Source of the DNA: Pseudofrankia saprophytica
Lineage (GTDB): Bacteria > Actinomycetota > Actinomycetes > Frankiales > Frankiaceae
DNA: 64,000 bases
Direction of reading: 5' to 3'
Assembly (NCBI RefSeq): GCF_000235425.2
Contig: NZ_KI912266.1
Coordinates: forward strand, 736,273-800,272
Numbering within the stretch: position 1 is the first letter of the stretch; every line of letters starts with the position of its first letter. This document shows positions 41,740 to 50,004 of the stretch, in pieces. The position numbers and the translations under genes were made by a program. The notes beneath the pieces were generated by a model that saw only the letters and a list, made by a program, of their open reading frames with translations, did not search any database and was not told the origin of the DNA.

Positions 41740-43404
41740 ATGCCAAGAATCAACGGGGACCGCCGCATCCCGTCCCTACCCGCGCGCCACGACACGATCC
41801 GTGTACCGCTGTGGATGGTGCTCGTCGGCCTCGCGGCCCGGCTGTGCGGCCGGTTCGCGATGCTGCTCGTGCGACACCCGTTCACCGTCGCCGTCCTGGT
41901 CATCCTGACCGCGTTCTACCGGAGCACGGGCTTGCTCGGCCTGGCCGCGCTGGCCGGCGCGGTGCTGACGGTCGCGATCGTCTGGCGGCTGGTGCATCGG
42001 TGCTCGTTCGACCGGGCGGCCCGGTGGACCTGGGGCCGGCTCCGGTTCGTGGCCGTCTACCGCCGCAAGTGGCGGGCGGCGACCGTGCATTGCGGCCTGG
42101 CGATCCAGATCCCCGCCTCCAACGCGGAGCGGGTGACCTTTGACGAGTACTTCCCCCGTATCCGCGGCTTCCGCGCCTCGGTCGCGGTGGAGTCGCTGCG
42201 GGTGGAACTGCTACCCGGCCAGACTCCCGACGTCTGGGCGGAGCAGGCGGAGGCGCTGCGGCACATCTACCGGGCGCGGGCGTGCCGGGTCCGTGCGGAG
42301 CGGGTCGGGTTCGTCTGGGTCGACTTCTACCGCCGCGACCCGCTGGACACCGTCGTGCCCCCGGCGCCGCTCGATGGGCCGAACGCTCCGGGTGATCTCG
42401 AGAGCCTGCCGCTCGGCCGGCGGGAGGACGGCGCGCCGTGGCTGCTGCCGCTGCGCGGCTCCCATGTTCTGGTCGCCGGTGCCACCGGGTCGGGCAAGGG
42501 CTCGGTGCTGTGGTCACTGATCCGCGCCCTCGGCCCGGCCGTCTCCGCCGGACTCGCCGAACTGTGGGTCTGCGACCCCAAGGGCGGGATGGAGATGGCC
42601 GCGGGGGCGCCGATGTTCGCCCGGTTCGCCTACGACCTGCCCTCCATCGCCGACCTCCTCGACGACGCGGTAGCCCGCATGCAGTCCCGCGCCGACGGGC
42701 TGCGGGGTGTGTCCCGGCTCCATGTGCCGACCGTGGGCGACCCGCTGATCGTGGTCGTCGTCGACGAGATCGCCGCACTCACCGCCTACGCGACCGACCG
42801 CGATCTCAAGAAGCGACTGTCGGCCTCGCTGCCACTGCTGCTGTCGCAGGGACGGGCGCCGGGCGTGGTCGTGGTGGCCGCGGTCCAGGACCCGCGCAAG
42901 GAGACGCTGCCGTTCCGCGACCTGTTCCCGGTCCGGGTCGCGCTGCGCCTGGTCGAAGCCGATCAGGTCGACCTGGTCCTCGGCGCCGGCGCGCACGAGA
43001 AGGGCGCCCGCTGCGAAGACATCCCACCCGGCCAGCAGGGCACGGGCTACGTCGCCGAGGACGGCGGCGCCGAACCGATCCGGGTCCGCGCGTCCTTTCC
43101 CGATGACGCGGAAATCCGCCGGACCGTCGACCGTTACCGCGTCCCGGCCACCGGCTGGATACCAGAACTGCCGGCCATGCCTGTGCGTCCGCAGCTACCA
43201 GCGCCCGCCGTCTGGCCGGACGTGGTGGAGATCCTCCGGGCGCGCGGCTTCGGCGACGTCCTCGGCCTCGACCCGCCGGTCCGGCGGCGACGGCTCTCGT
43301 GGTCACGGCCCAAGGTGCGCGGCCGGCGCCCCGCTCCCCGCGGTCGGGCAGACGGCTGGGTTCCCGACCTGACCGAGTACGGCGACCCGTGGACCGACCA
43401 ATGA
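41740..43404 (+). CDS. FtsK/SpoIIIE-type DNA translocase (TraSA-like)
   Basis: The product of about 554 residues has two to three N-terminal transmembrane helices (PLWMVLVGLAARLCGRF; FTVAVLVILTAFYR; LAALAGAVLTVAIVW). A soluble domain follows, then the ATPase: Walker A VAGATGSGKGSVLWSLI near residue 260 and Walker B LIVVVVDEIAALTAY near 345. In AICEs this protein moves double-stranded DNA between cells. Start choices are ATG 41740, GTG 41719 and a farther one at 41698. Its stop overlaps the ATG of the initiator gene (ATGA), so the two are translationally coupled. Confidence 0.88.
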   Translation: MPRINGDRRIPSLPARHDTIRVPLWMVLVGLAARLCGRFAMLLVRHPFTVAVLVILTAFYRSTGLLGLAALAGAVLTVAIVWRLVHRCSFDRAARWTWGRLRFVAVYRRKWRAATVHCGLAIQIPASNAERVTFDEYFPRIRGFRASVAVESLRVELLPGQTPDVWAEQAEALRHIYRARACRVRAERVGFVWVDFYRRDPLDTVVPPAPLDGPNAPGDLESLPLGRREDGAPWLLPLRGSHVLVAGATGSGKGSVLWSLIRALGPAVSAGLAELWVCDPKGGMEMAAGAPMFARFAYDLPSIADLLDDAVARMQSRADGLRGVSRLHVPTVGDPLIVVVVDEIAALTAYATDRDLKKRLSASLPLLLSQGRAPGVVVVAAVQDPRKETLPFRDLFPVRVALRLVEADQVDLVLGAGAHEKGARCEDIPPGQQGTGYVAEDGGAEPIRVRASFPDDAEIRRTVDRYRVPATGWIPELPAMPVRPQLPAPAVWPDVVEILRARGFGDVLGLDPPVRRRRLSWSRPKVRGRRPAPRGRADGWVPDLTEYGDPWTDQ

Positions 43405-45113
43405 CCACCGTGGACCACGACGACACCGACCCCGGCGCGGCCAGTCCATCGACCGAGGAGCCGAGGCCTGGTTCACGGCTGGCCCGGATGCGCCAGCCAC
43501 TCGCCCGCCACGTCGTCGAAGCAGTCGCCGTCGAAGAGGGCGTATGCGTGCGGCCGGTGGCGCTACGCCGCGTCGACCTCGACACCGGCGAGACCACCCT
43601 CATCCCCGCACCCTGCGGCGCCACCCTCGCGAGCAAATGCCCGCCGTGTGCGGAGCGGGCGCGGCGGCTGCGGATGGCGCAGTGCAGGAGCGGATGGCAC
43701 CTCGACGACGAACCGCTGCCCGACCCTGATCCGCCGTCGGACGAAGCCAAGGACCTCTGCCGGCTGCGCGCCGATCTCGAAGCCCTCCGCAAAGAGTCCG
43801 AGCAAGCCGGCGACGCGGCCAACGTCGCCGACATCGACGGAGTGATCGGTCATGTCGACGAGGCCCTCGCCGAGCTCGGCGTACGCGGCAAGACAGCGCC
43901 GGACAACCGGGAACGGCCACGACGGATCCGCTCGACCCGGCGGCGACAGGACGCCGCGGACCTGCCTCGGCTACCCGTCGACAAGCGCACCATCGGCCGC
44001 ACCTACACCGCCCCGGACGGCACGACCTGGCGGCCCTCGATGTTCCTCACCCTCACCTGCGACACCTACGGCCGCGTCCTAACCGACGGCACACCCGTCG
44101 ATCCGGATTCGTACGACTACCGGCGGGCGGCGCGGGACGCGATTCACTTCGCGAAACTGATCGATCGGTTCTGGCAGAACCTGCGCCGCGCTGTGGGCTG
44201 GGACGTCCAGTACTTCGCGGTCCTGGAACCACAGCGACGGCTCGCCCCGCACCTACACGCCGCGTTCCGCGGAACCGTTCCCCGCATCGTGCTGCGCCAG
44301 GTCGCGGCCGCGACCTACCACCAGGTGTGGTGGCCGGCTACCGGCACGCCCGCATACGCGCCGGACGGTCCTGATCTGCCTACGTGGGACGAGCAGACGG
44401 GCAGCTACGTCGATCCGGTCACCGGGGCAGAGCTGGTCTCATGGGATGACGCGCTCAATGCCATCGGCCCGGACGACGAACCAGCCCATGTCGTCCGGTT
44501 CGGGCCGCAGATCCGCGCGGACGGCGTCACCGCCAACGGCGAGACCGCCGGGAAGTTGATCGGCTATCTGACCAAGTACCTGACCAAATCGTTGGATGGC
44601 TGCCACGCGGTCGAGACGGACCGCCAGCGGGCACACGTCGACCGGCTGGCGGCGGCGCTGCGCTATGAGCCGTGCTCGCCGATCTGCGCGAACTGGCTCC
44701 TGCACGGGATCGCGCCGAAGAACGCCCGGCCCGGCCTCGCTCCCGGCCGGTGCAAGGGCAAGACCCACCGGCGGGAAACGCTCGGCTTCGGCGGCCGGCG
44801 GGTCCTGGTCTCCCGCAAGTGGTCCGGCAAGACCCTCGGCGACCACAAAGCCGACCGGATCGACTTCGTCCGCGCCCAGCTCGAAGCCCTCGGCCACCGG
44901 CCCGACGACGGCAGTCCGGCAGAGCAGCCGGTCGCCAACTCGGCGAACGCGCCACGGCTGGCCTGGGAACTGGTCCGGCCCGGCGACCAGGATGCGCCCC
45001 GACGCGAACATCTGATCTTGCGCGCGATCGCGAACCGGCAACGCTGGCGCGCGCAGTTGATACCCCCGGACGCGACCGGACCCCCGGGCCGAGACCGGCC
45101 GTCCGCGGCCTGA
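43401..45113 (+). CDS. RepSA-type rolling-circle replication initiator
   Basis: The 570-residue product has a zinc-binding region (CPPCAERARRLRMAQC) near residue 78. The HUH-type initiator motifs follow: FLTLTCDTYG (motif 1), PHLHAAFRG (motif 2, His-Leu-His) and IGYLTKYLTKS (motif 3, with the catalytic Tyr region). It would nick the double-strand origin of the excised element and start rolling-circle replication. Length and layout match RepSA of pSAM2-like AICEs. It overlaps the translocase gene by 4 bases. Confidence 0.88.
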   Translation: MTTVDHDDTDPGAASPSTEEPRPGSRLARMRQPLARHVVEAVAVEEGVCVRPVALRRVDLDTGETTLIPAPCGATLASKCPPCAERARRLRMAQCRSGWHLDDEPLPDPDPPSDEAKDLCRLRADLEALRKESEQAGDAANVADIDGVIGHVDEALAELGVRGKTAPDNRERPRRIRSTRRRQDAADLPRLPVDKRTIGRTYTAPDGTTWRPSMFLTLTCDTYGRVLTDGTPVDPDSYDYRRAARDAIHFAKLIDRFWQNLRRAVGWDVQYFAVLEPQRRLAPHLHAAFRGTVPRIVLRQVAAATYHQVWWPATGTPAYAPDGPDLPTWDEQTGSYVDPVTGAELVSWDDALNAIGPDDEPAHVVRFGPQIRADGVTANGETAGKLIGYLTKYLTKSLDGCHAVETDRQRAHVDRLAAALRYEPCSPICANWLLHGIAPKNARPGLAPGRCKGKTHRRETLGFGGRRVLVSRKWSGKTLGDHKADRIDFVRAQLEALGHRPDDGSPAEQPVANSANAPRLAWELVRPGDQDAPRREHLILRAIANRQRWRAQLIPPDATGPPGRDRPSAA

Positions 45114-45154
45114 CCCGCCATCCGCTCCGACCCTCGCGCCCGGGAGAGACCGCC

Positions 45155-45346
45155 GTGACCAAGCTCCTACTGACCCCCGCAGAGGCAGCCGAACAACTCG
45201 GCCTCGGCCGCTCCACCGTCTACGAACTCCTCGCCACCGGCGAACTCGAATCCATCTGCATCGGCCGCGCCAGACGCATCCCCCACGACGCACTCCTCGC
45301 CTACATCGGCCGGCTCCGCGGCGGCCAGAACGGCACGGCGGCATGA
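45155..45346 (+). CDS. xis: Excisionase-like HTH protein
   Basis: The 63-residue product is a MerR/excisionase-type HTH: LLLTPAEAAEQLGLGRSTVY, then ELLATGELESICIGRARRIP and DALLAYI. GTG 45155 follows GGGAGAG. It lies between the initiator and integrase genes, the place of xis in pSAM2-like elements. It should bend attachment-site DNA and bias the integrase towards excision. Confidence 0.82.
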   Translation: MTKLLLTPAEAAEQLGLGRSTVYELLATGELESICIGRARRIPHDALLAYIGRLRGGQNGTAA

Positions 45347-45391
45347 CACGGGCTACGCCACAGCAGGCGCGCGGACCTCCAACGCCGATCG

Positions 45392-45592
45392 CTACCCGGC
45401 GTCGGCTGGTCCAAGGTCGGGCCGATGCTCGGCAATCCAGCGCTCGACGTCCTCCGCGCGCCAGATCCGGCCGGCGGCGAGATCGGCAACGGGCTTCGGG
45501 AACGTCGGGTCACTGCCGGCGATCTGGCTCACGCGCTGCCGGCTCACACCCAGCCGCTTCCCGACCTCGGCGGCCCCCATGAGGTGATGCAC
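45392..45592 (-). CDS. Small AlpA/MerR-like HTH regulator
   Basis: The 66-residue product reads HLMGAAEVGKRLGVSRQRVS, then PVADLAAGRIWRAEDVERWIAEH, another excisionase-like HTH but on the opposite strand to xis. A 16-bp perfect inverted repeat lies just upstream of its start (45604-45664), so it is probably autoregulated and may control the 45755 gene as well. It could be a second directionality factor or a repressor of the right-end genes. Confidence 0.65.
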   Translation of the reverse strand: MHHLMGAAEVGKRLGVSRQRVSQIAGSDPTFPKPVADLAAGRIWRAEDVERWIAEHRPDLGPADAG

Positions 45593-45603
45593 ACCAGAAC
45601 CGT

Positions 45604-45664
45604 ACTTGACGGTTGCCTACCCGGCATCCACACTCGACACCAAGGCACTAGGCAACCGTCAAGT
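45604..45664. promoter_or_regulatory. Operator pair: 16-bp inverted repeat around 29 bp
   Basis: ACTTGACGGTTGCCTA (45604-45619) and TAGGCAACCGTCAAGT (45649-45664) are perfect inverted repeats. Each arm contains TTGACG, a good -35 box, pointing rightwards on plus towards the 45755 gene and leftwards on minus towards the HTH gene at 45592. A regulator bound to both arms would control both promoters. Confidence 0.6.
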
Positions 45665-45754
45665 GCCTGAACGGAAAGGCGGTCCCGGCGGGTGCGCCAA
45701 CACCCAACCGGGACCTGAGACCCCACCCCTTGCATCCACAAGGAGCGAAGCCCT

Positions 45755-46051
45755 ATGCCCATTTTCTCTTCCGGAGGCTTTGGCGCGTGGCGCACCCCTG
45801 GTGACGACTCGCCGCTCGTCTCGACGCAGACGACCGACACCGGCCACGAGCTGACGATCCGCCCCGGCGCCGACGTCGGCGACCTGGTGGCGATCCTCGC
45901 GGACCTCCCGCCGGACGCCTTCTTCACCGAGCACTTCGGCGACATCGACGTGGTCCTCGTCTTCCGGCACCTGCCCGGCACCCCGGCGCTCGTACCCGCG
46001 GGCGTGGCGCCCTCGACGGACCCGGCAGCGGCAGGCGTCTCCCGCCCGTAA
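45755..46051 (+). CDS. AICE hypothetical protein, paralog of 39671 product
   Basis: The 98-residue product starts at ATG 45755 after AAGGAG. It contains LTIRPGADVGDLVAILADLP and EHFGDIDVVLVFRHLPG, matching the core of the longer protein at 39671-40168. N- and C-terminal regions are not conserved between the two. Function unknown. It follows the 16-bp inverted-repeat operator. Confidence 0.6.
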   Translation: MPIFSSGGFGAWRTPGDDSPLVSTQTTDTGHELTIRPGADVGDLVAILADLPPDAFFTEHFGDIDVVLVFRHLPGTPALVPAGVAPSTDPAAAGVSRP

Positions 46052-46299
46052 CGGCACCCCTGCCTGCACCACCCCCATTTTTCTTCCGTTCTCTGGCGGC
46101 CTTTCCAGCTGTCGGGGTGTCGGACGGGTCCAGGGTCGGCCGAAGGCCGATCGCGCAGCGACGCGCAGCGCCCTGGACGCGGCCGGCGCCCCGACAGACC
46201 CTCCTCCGCCCAGAGAACGGAACCCCAACCGGCACCCGGCAGCGGTAGACGCGCCCGGTGATCCGGTCCGCTCTCTTCCGGCAAGGAGCCGAACCGACC

Positions 46300-46509
46300 A
46301 TGCCCGAAAACACGCCCACCCCACCGCGCATCACCCCCGCGCAGGCGCTTCACGAACACCTCGACCGGGCCGCGCTCGGCCAGGGCGTCGGCTACCCGCA
46401 GCCCGACGGCGAAACGAAATTCGCCTGCGACATGGAAGACAGCCCGTACGGCTGCCCCTGGTGCGATCACTTCGAGTGGCCCGACGGCAACCCGCTGGAC
46501 GTGGCGTGA
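46300..46509 (+). CDS. Small Cys-containing protein, coupled to integrase
   Basis: The 69-residue product starts at ATG 46300 after AAGGAGCC. It contains ITPAQALHEHLDRAALGQGV, then FACDMEDSPYGCPWCDHFEW. The C...CPWC arrangement could bind a metal. Its TGA overlaps the integrase ATG in TGATG, so expression of the two is coupled. Confidence 0.55.
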   Translation: MPENTPTPPRITPAQALHEHLDRAALGQGVGYPQPDGETKFACDMEDSPYGCPWCDHFEWPDGNPLDVA

Positions 46510-47825
46510 TGGCCGCGCGCAAGGCACGCCGCGGCGATGGCGACGAGACGACCAACCAGGACTCGGTAGCCAGCACTGACACCGACCAGACCTCGACAGA
46601 ACGAACGCGGCGCAACCGCCGTGCACACGGCGAGGGTTCGGTGTTCTGGCGCGAGGATCGGAAGCGCTGGGTCGTCGAGATCGACTACGGCATCGTGAAC
46701 GGCAGGCGCAAGAAGGTACCGCGCTACTTCAAGACCCAAGAGGAAGCGATCGCGGCCCAGCAGGAGGCGCGGCAGGCTCAGGCCGACGGCGTCGCGAATC
46801 TTGACCGCCCCGCGCGGTTCGGCGACTTCCTGACGTACTGGCTCGACGAGGTGGTCATGCCGTCCGAGCGCGCGCTGTCCACGAAGTCCAGCTACCGCGA
46901 CAACGTCGAGAACCACGTCCGGCCCGGCCTCGGGAAGATCCGCGTCGTCGACCTCAAGCACGAGGACGTGCAGCGCTTCCTGAACGGCAAGGCGGTAGCC
47001 GGCTACAGCACGTCGACCATGCGCACCTTGCGGACGATCATCTCTCAGGCACTCGACGAAGCGGTCATCACGGAGAAGGCATCCCGCAACGTCGCGAAGA
47101 CGGTCCGCGTCCCCAAGGCCCGTAAGCCACGGCGTCAGGTCTCGGCGCTGAACCGTGACGATGGTCTCCAACTACTCGCGGCGGCTGAACCGACCCGGTT
47201 CTACGCGGTCTACGTCCTGCTCGCGATGGTCGGGCTACGACGCGGTGAAGTGCTCGCGCTGCGCTGGCGCGACTTCAACGAGAGCGCGGGCACCCTCCGC
47301 GTCGAACTCCAGGTGACCCGCGTTCGCGGCGTCCAGGGCCTCATCGTCGGGCCGACCAAGAGCCGCGCCGGCCAGCGGACGATCGCACTACCCGGGAAGT
47401 GCATCGACGTCCTGAAGACACACCGGCGCCACCTCGCGGCCGAACGACAGGCGGCCGGCAAGCGCTGGGAGGAGAACGGCTTGATCTTCCCCAACACCGT
47501 TGGTCGCTACCAGGAACCGCGCGCCCTGAACACGCACCTGGCCGCGCTGTGTAAAGAGGCGGGCCTACGCCACCTCGGCCCGCACGCCCTCCGCCACACC
47601 GCCGCGACCATGGCCTACGCCCTGGGCGTCGACTGGAAGCAGATTCAGGCGATGCTCGGCCACACGATGCTCTCGACCACGATGGACATCTACGTCGACA
47701 TGGTCGAAGACGTCAGCCGCGACGCGGCGACCAAGCTCGATGCCTGGTTCGACACGGCGGACGACGCCGAGGACCAGGAGGACGACGAGCCGAGCGACCC
47801 GGACGACAGGGCGGAAGCGGGCTGA
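46509..47825 (+). CDS. int: Tyrosine site-specific integrase
   Basis: The 438-residue product has a basic N-terminal arm-binding region (GSVFWREDRKRWVVEIDYG), a SAM-like core-binding domain (about residues 110-200) and the catalytic domain. Catalytic residues are visible: Arg in LRRGEVLALRW, Lys in TKSRAG, HALRHTAA, LGHTM and the nucleophile Tyr in TTMDIYVDM. The tail is acidic. It recombines the attP of the excised circle with the tRNA-Arg gene. It ends 34 bases before the 99-bp att repeat. A fragment of a close relative lies at 28557-28722. Confidence 0.93.
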   Translation: MAARKARRGDGDETTNQDSVASTDTDQTSTERTRRNRRAHGEGSVFWREDRKRWVVEIDYGIVNGRRKKVPRYFKTQEEAIAAQQEARQAQADGVANLDRPARFGDFLTYWLDEVVMPSERALSTKSSYRDNVENHVRPGLGKIRVVDLKHEDVQRFLNGKAVAGYSTSTMRTLRTIISQALDEAVITEKASRNVAKTVRVPKARKPRRQVSALNRDDGLQLLAAAEPTRFYAVYVLLAMVGLRRGEVLALRWRDFNESAGTLRVELQVTRVRGVQGLIVGPTKSRAGQRTIALPGKCIDVLKTHRRHLAAERQAAGKRWEENGLIFPNTVGRYQEPRALNTHLAALCKEAGLRHLGPHALRHTAATMAYALGVDWKQIQAMLGHTMLSTTMDIYVDMVEDVSRDAATKLDAWFDTADDAEDQEDDEPSDPDDRAEAG

Positions 47826-47837
47826 CAGTCCCTAGCC

Positions 47838-47855
47838 TGTCAACTTGGCTGTCAA
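47838..47855. promoter_or_regulatory. P'-arm motif at the right end
   Basis: CTGTCAACTTGGCTGTCA contains a direct repeat CTGTCA with 12-bp spacing and TTGGCTG. The same block, with one change, occurs at 32799-32816, and TTGGCTG occurs after most iteron arrays. It is a likely integrase arm site. Confidence 0.5.
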
Positions 47856-47859
47856 AGAG

Positions 47860-47958
47860 CAGAGCCCCGCGCTGCCTTGCGGCTGCTGCGGGGCTCTGAC
47901 CTGTCTCGACCAGACGTGCGCTCGGAGGGACTCGAACCCCCAACCTTCTGATCCGTAG
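47860..47958. repeat. Right attachment-site repeat (99 bp)
   Basis: Identical to 30942-31040. It forms the 3' half of the functional tRNA-Arg gene and its terminator, supplied by the element on integration. Confidence 0.92.
47861..47897. terminator. tRNA-Arg/int bidirectional terminator
   Basis: AGAGCCCCGC and GCGGGGCTCT form a 10-bp perfect stem with further pairing inside (GCTGC...). It lies between the converging integrase and tRNA genes and can stop both. Confidence 0.8.
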
Positions 47959-47989
47959 TCAGATGCTCTATCCGTTGAGCTACGAGCGC
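47917..47989 (-). tRNA. tRNA-Arg(ACG)
   Basis: The 73-base minus-strand gene folds as a normal cloverleaf: acceptor GCGCTCG/CGAGCGC, D-arm GCTC...GAGC, anticodon stem TCTGA/TCAGA with loop CTACGGA (anticodon ACG), and T-arm GGGGG-TTCGAGT-CCCTC. The discriminator is A and no CCA is encoded. ACG is read as ICG and decodes CGU/CGC/CGA. The 3' half comes from the integrated element and restores the sequence exactly. Confidence 0.95.
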
Positions 47990-48730
47990 ATCTTGCGGGT
48001 CCAGCGGTGTCGGCCGCTCCTAGCGGCTGACTGGAAGCAGCTTACAGCACGGACGGGGCGGCGATCGAACCGGTAGACGGGGTTCTCGGAGCCCAGGCCG
48101 GACAGGGATCTGATAGGCCTACGCGCCGGGAGCCTGCGGGGGTGACCAGGCGCGGCAGCGCCCAGGCATCTCCTTCGGGAGGTGTTCGACCTGTCGGCCG
48201 AGGCGGACCTGCGCGTCAGGCCGCTGGGCGGAGTGCCGCGCGACGGGTGGACGGGCGGACGGGCGGACGGGCGGACGACAGCGATGATCGCCGGGAGAGG
48301 GTAGATGATCGCCGCACCGGACGAGGTTCCGATGGCCGTTGCTGCCCATAAGGGGCGTGAGCGGAGACGGCCGCGCATCGCGGCGATGGGGACGGCGGTG
48401 GCTCCCAGGGACCATAGGGGATCGACTCCCAGGGACCATAAGGGATCGATAGGGCGACCGTAGTAAGGCACCGATCCCTGGCACCGGACGTTCGCCTTTC
48501 GGGACAAGAAGCCGGCAGCAATGAGGTTTCTTGCTCCGGCTTTCGTTAGGTGACGCCGCCCGTCCGACGATCATCTATTCGCGGCTGGATGATCCTTGTC
48601 AGGATTTCAGCATGAGGGCCCCACGAGAAGTGAGAGGCTTCGTGCCCATGCGCCATGCCGCCCGGCGAAGCCGTAACATCAGTTGCAGACTGGCGTTTTT
48701 GCCGGTCCGCGAGCGGGAGGAGCCGCGCAC
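47990..48730. other. Intergenic region with short tandem repeats
   Basis: About 740 bases separate the tRNA and tatA genes. No gene is supported. GGACGGGC is repeated three times at 48249-48272, and a 24-bp unit (CTCCCAGGGACCATA... with one change) is repeated twice at 48402-48449. The tRNA promoter should lie in the first 60 bases and the tatA promoter in the last 150. Confidence 0.5.
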
Positions 48731-49069
48731 ATGCCAGATCTGGGCGCACCGGAACTGATCATCATTGCGGTCGTGGTGCTGGTCCTGTTCGGCTCGAAGA
48801 AGCTGCCCGAGGCCGCGCGCTCGCTCGGACGCTCCATGCGCATCTTCAAGTCCGAGGTCAAGGCCATGGGCGACGAGGCCGCCCCGGCCGCCGCCCCGGC
48901 CGGGGCCACCCCGCCAGCTGCCACCCTGCCAGCCGCCATCGCGGCAGCCGCCGCGTCGCCGGCCGGCGATGCGGCCCCGGCGCCCGTCTCCACCACCGCC
49001 ACGGCCAGCCACCCCGTCGAGGCCACCAAGGCCGCCGCGGTGGCCGACAAGGCCAACAGCGCCAGCTAA
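48731..49069 (+). CDS. tatA: Twin-arginine translocase subunit TatA/E
   Basis: The 112-residue product has a short N-terminal transmembrane helix ([15 protein letters not shown]), the conserved [15 protein letters not shown] hinge and an amphipathic helix ([13 protein letters not shown]), followed by an Ala/Pro-rich tail. It oligomerises to form the Tat export pore for folded proteins. ATG 48731 follows GGGAGGAG. tatB/tatC are not adjacent, which is usual for actinobacterial tatA-like genes placed elsewhere. An upstream in-frame ATG at 48683 lacks support. Confidence 0.9.
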   Translation: MPDLGAPELIIIAVVVLVLFGSKKLPEAARSLGRSMRIFKSEVKAMGDEAAPAAAPAGATPPAATLPAAIAAAAASPAGDAAPAPVSTTATASHPVEATKAAAVADKANSAS

Positions 49070-49222
49070 CTTCACGCCCGGAATGGCCGGCCGCCTAGCG
49101 CGACCGAACACGGCGCCTACGACGTGACGTCATCGATTCAGCTCGGCGAATCCAGCTCGGCGACCATCGCGCGCTCCGGCGACGTTCGCTCGCCCGACCG
49201 TCACCACGGAAGATCGCGACGA

Positions 49223-49273
49223 CTGTATCGAAATCCGAACTCCGAGCCCTCGCCAGTTCGGATTTCGATACAG
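49223..49273. terminator. 19-bp perfect inverted repeat
   Basis: CTGTATCGAAATCCGAACT (49223-49241) and AGTTCGGATTTCGATACAG (49255-49273) pair perfectly around a 13-base loop. It lies 150 bases after tatA. The stem is long and unusually AT-rich for this genome. It may be a terminator, a protein-binding site or a remnant of a mobile-element end. Confidence 0.5.
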
Positions 49274-49369
49274 AACCGACGATCAAGCTCCTGATGCGGC
49301 GGTGCCGCTGCGCAGTCCTGGCCAGAATCGCTTCCCCACAGCCGGTGGCACGCCCCACAACCCAGTAGC

Positions 49370-49509
49370 GGCTGACGGCTGACGGCTGACGGCTGACGGC
49401 TGACGGCTGACGGCTGACGGCTGACGGCTGACGGCTGACGGCTGACGGCTGACGGCTGACGGCTGACGGCTGACGGCTGACGGCTGACGGCTGACGGCTG
49501 ACGGCTGAC
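49370..49509. repeat. Perfect tandem repeat, GGCTGAC x 20
   Basis: Twenty exact copies of a 7-bp unit without a single change. All three frames remain open in part, but no ribosome-binding site suggests translation. Such perfection implies recent expansion by slippage, and copy number probably varies between strains. Confidence 0.95.
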
Positions 49510-50004
49510 GGCCAGGTCTACTGCCGTCGCTGCCGCCTCCGCCAACGTTCACTGGCAGCACGCAGCCGGTAGATCACTACCTTCGTGTTGCCGCGGTTGC
49601 GGATCCGACCAGATCGCGACTGTGGCGACACATCCGCGGCGATCATGGTCGCGGACCGAGCGGTTCCTGCCGCCACGGCACCACAACGCCCACGCCCGAC
49701 CCGCCCGCGTGCCCCCGCGCCCCCCGCACGCGCCCGCATGCGCCCGCGTGCGCCCGTCCTCGCCGGTGTCAGCGCTCGCCTCCAAGGCATCCGCGTGGAC
49801 GGCGCCCCCAGGGGAACTTCGTTCGAGGGAAGAACTTCGTTGCAGGGCAGCGTCCCACCTGGGCCGTGGCATCCGGTGGCGGCCAGGAACGCCAGCCAAG
49901 GAGACCAAGGTCGCGTTCCCGCCGGACGAGGTCTCCTTGACACGTCAGACTGAAACCACATTCTATTATGAGTACGTCCCGCTCACCAGACCAGGGAGGT
50001 GCCC
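49510..50004. other. Intergenic region before amidohydrolase gene
   Basis: About 500 GC-rich bases with no credible gene. CCCGCGTGCCCGCGC-type runs near 49700-49760 are low-complexity. The last 60 bases contain an AT-richer stretch (ACATTCTATTATGAGTACG, 49957-49975) likely to include the promoter of the next gene. Confidence 0.45.

Larger units (their letters stand above)
30942..47958 (+). mobile_element. pSAM2-like AICE integrated in tRNA-Arg(ACG)
   Basis: Two identical 99-bp repeats are offset by 16,918 bp, which is the element length. Inside lie the AICE core genes: FtsK/TraSA-type translocase, RepSA-type initiator, excisionase and tyrosine integrase, with the integrase next to the intact tRNA. 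AICEs excise, replicate by rolling circle and move as double-stranded DNA through the translocase. All core genes look intact, so the element may be functional. Cargo occupies the left third, where base composition drops, mostly at 33.4-36.5 kb. Confidence 0.9.

Noticed and set aside
49370-49509. CRISPR array
   Set aside because: The unit is 7 bp without spacers. It is a simple tandem repeat.
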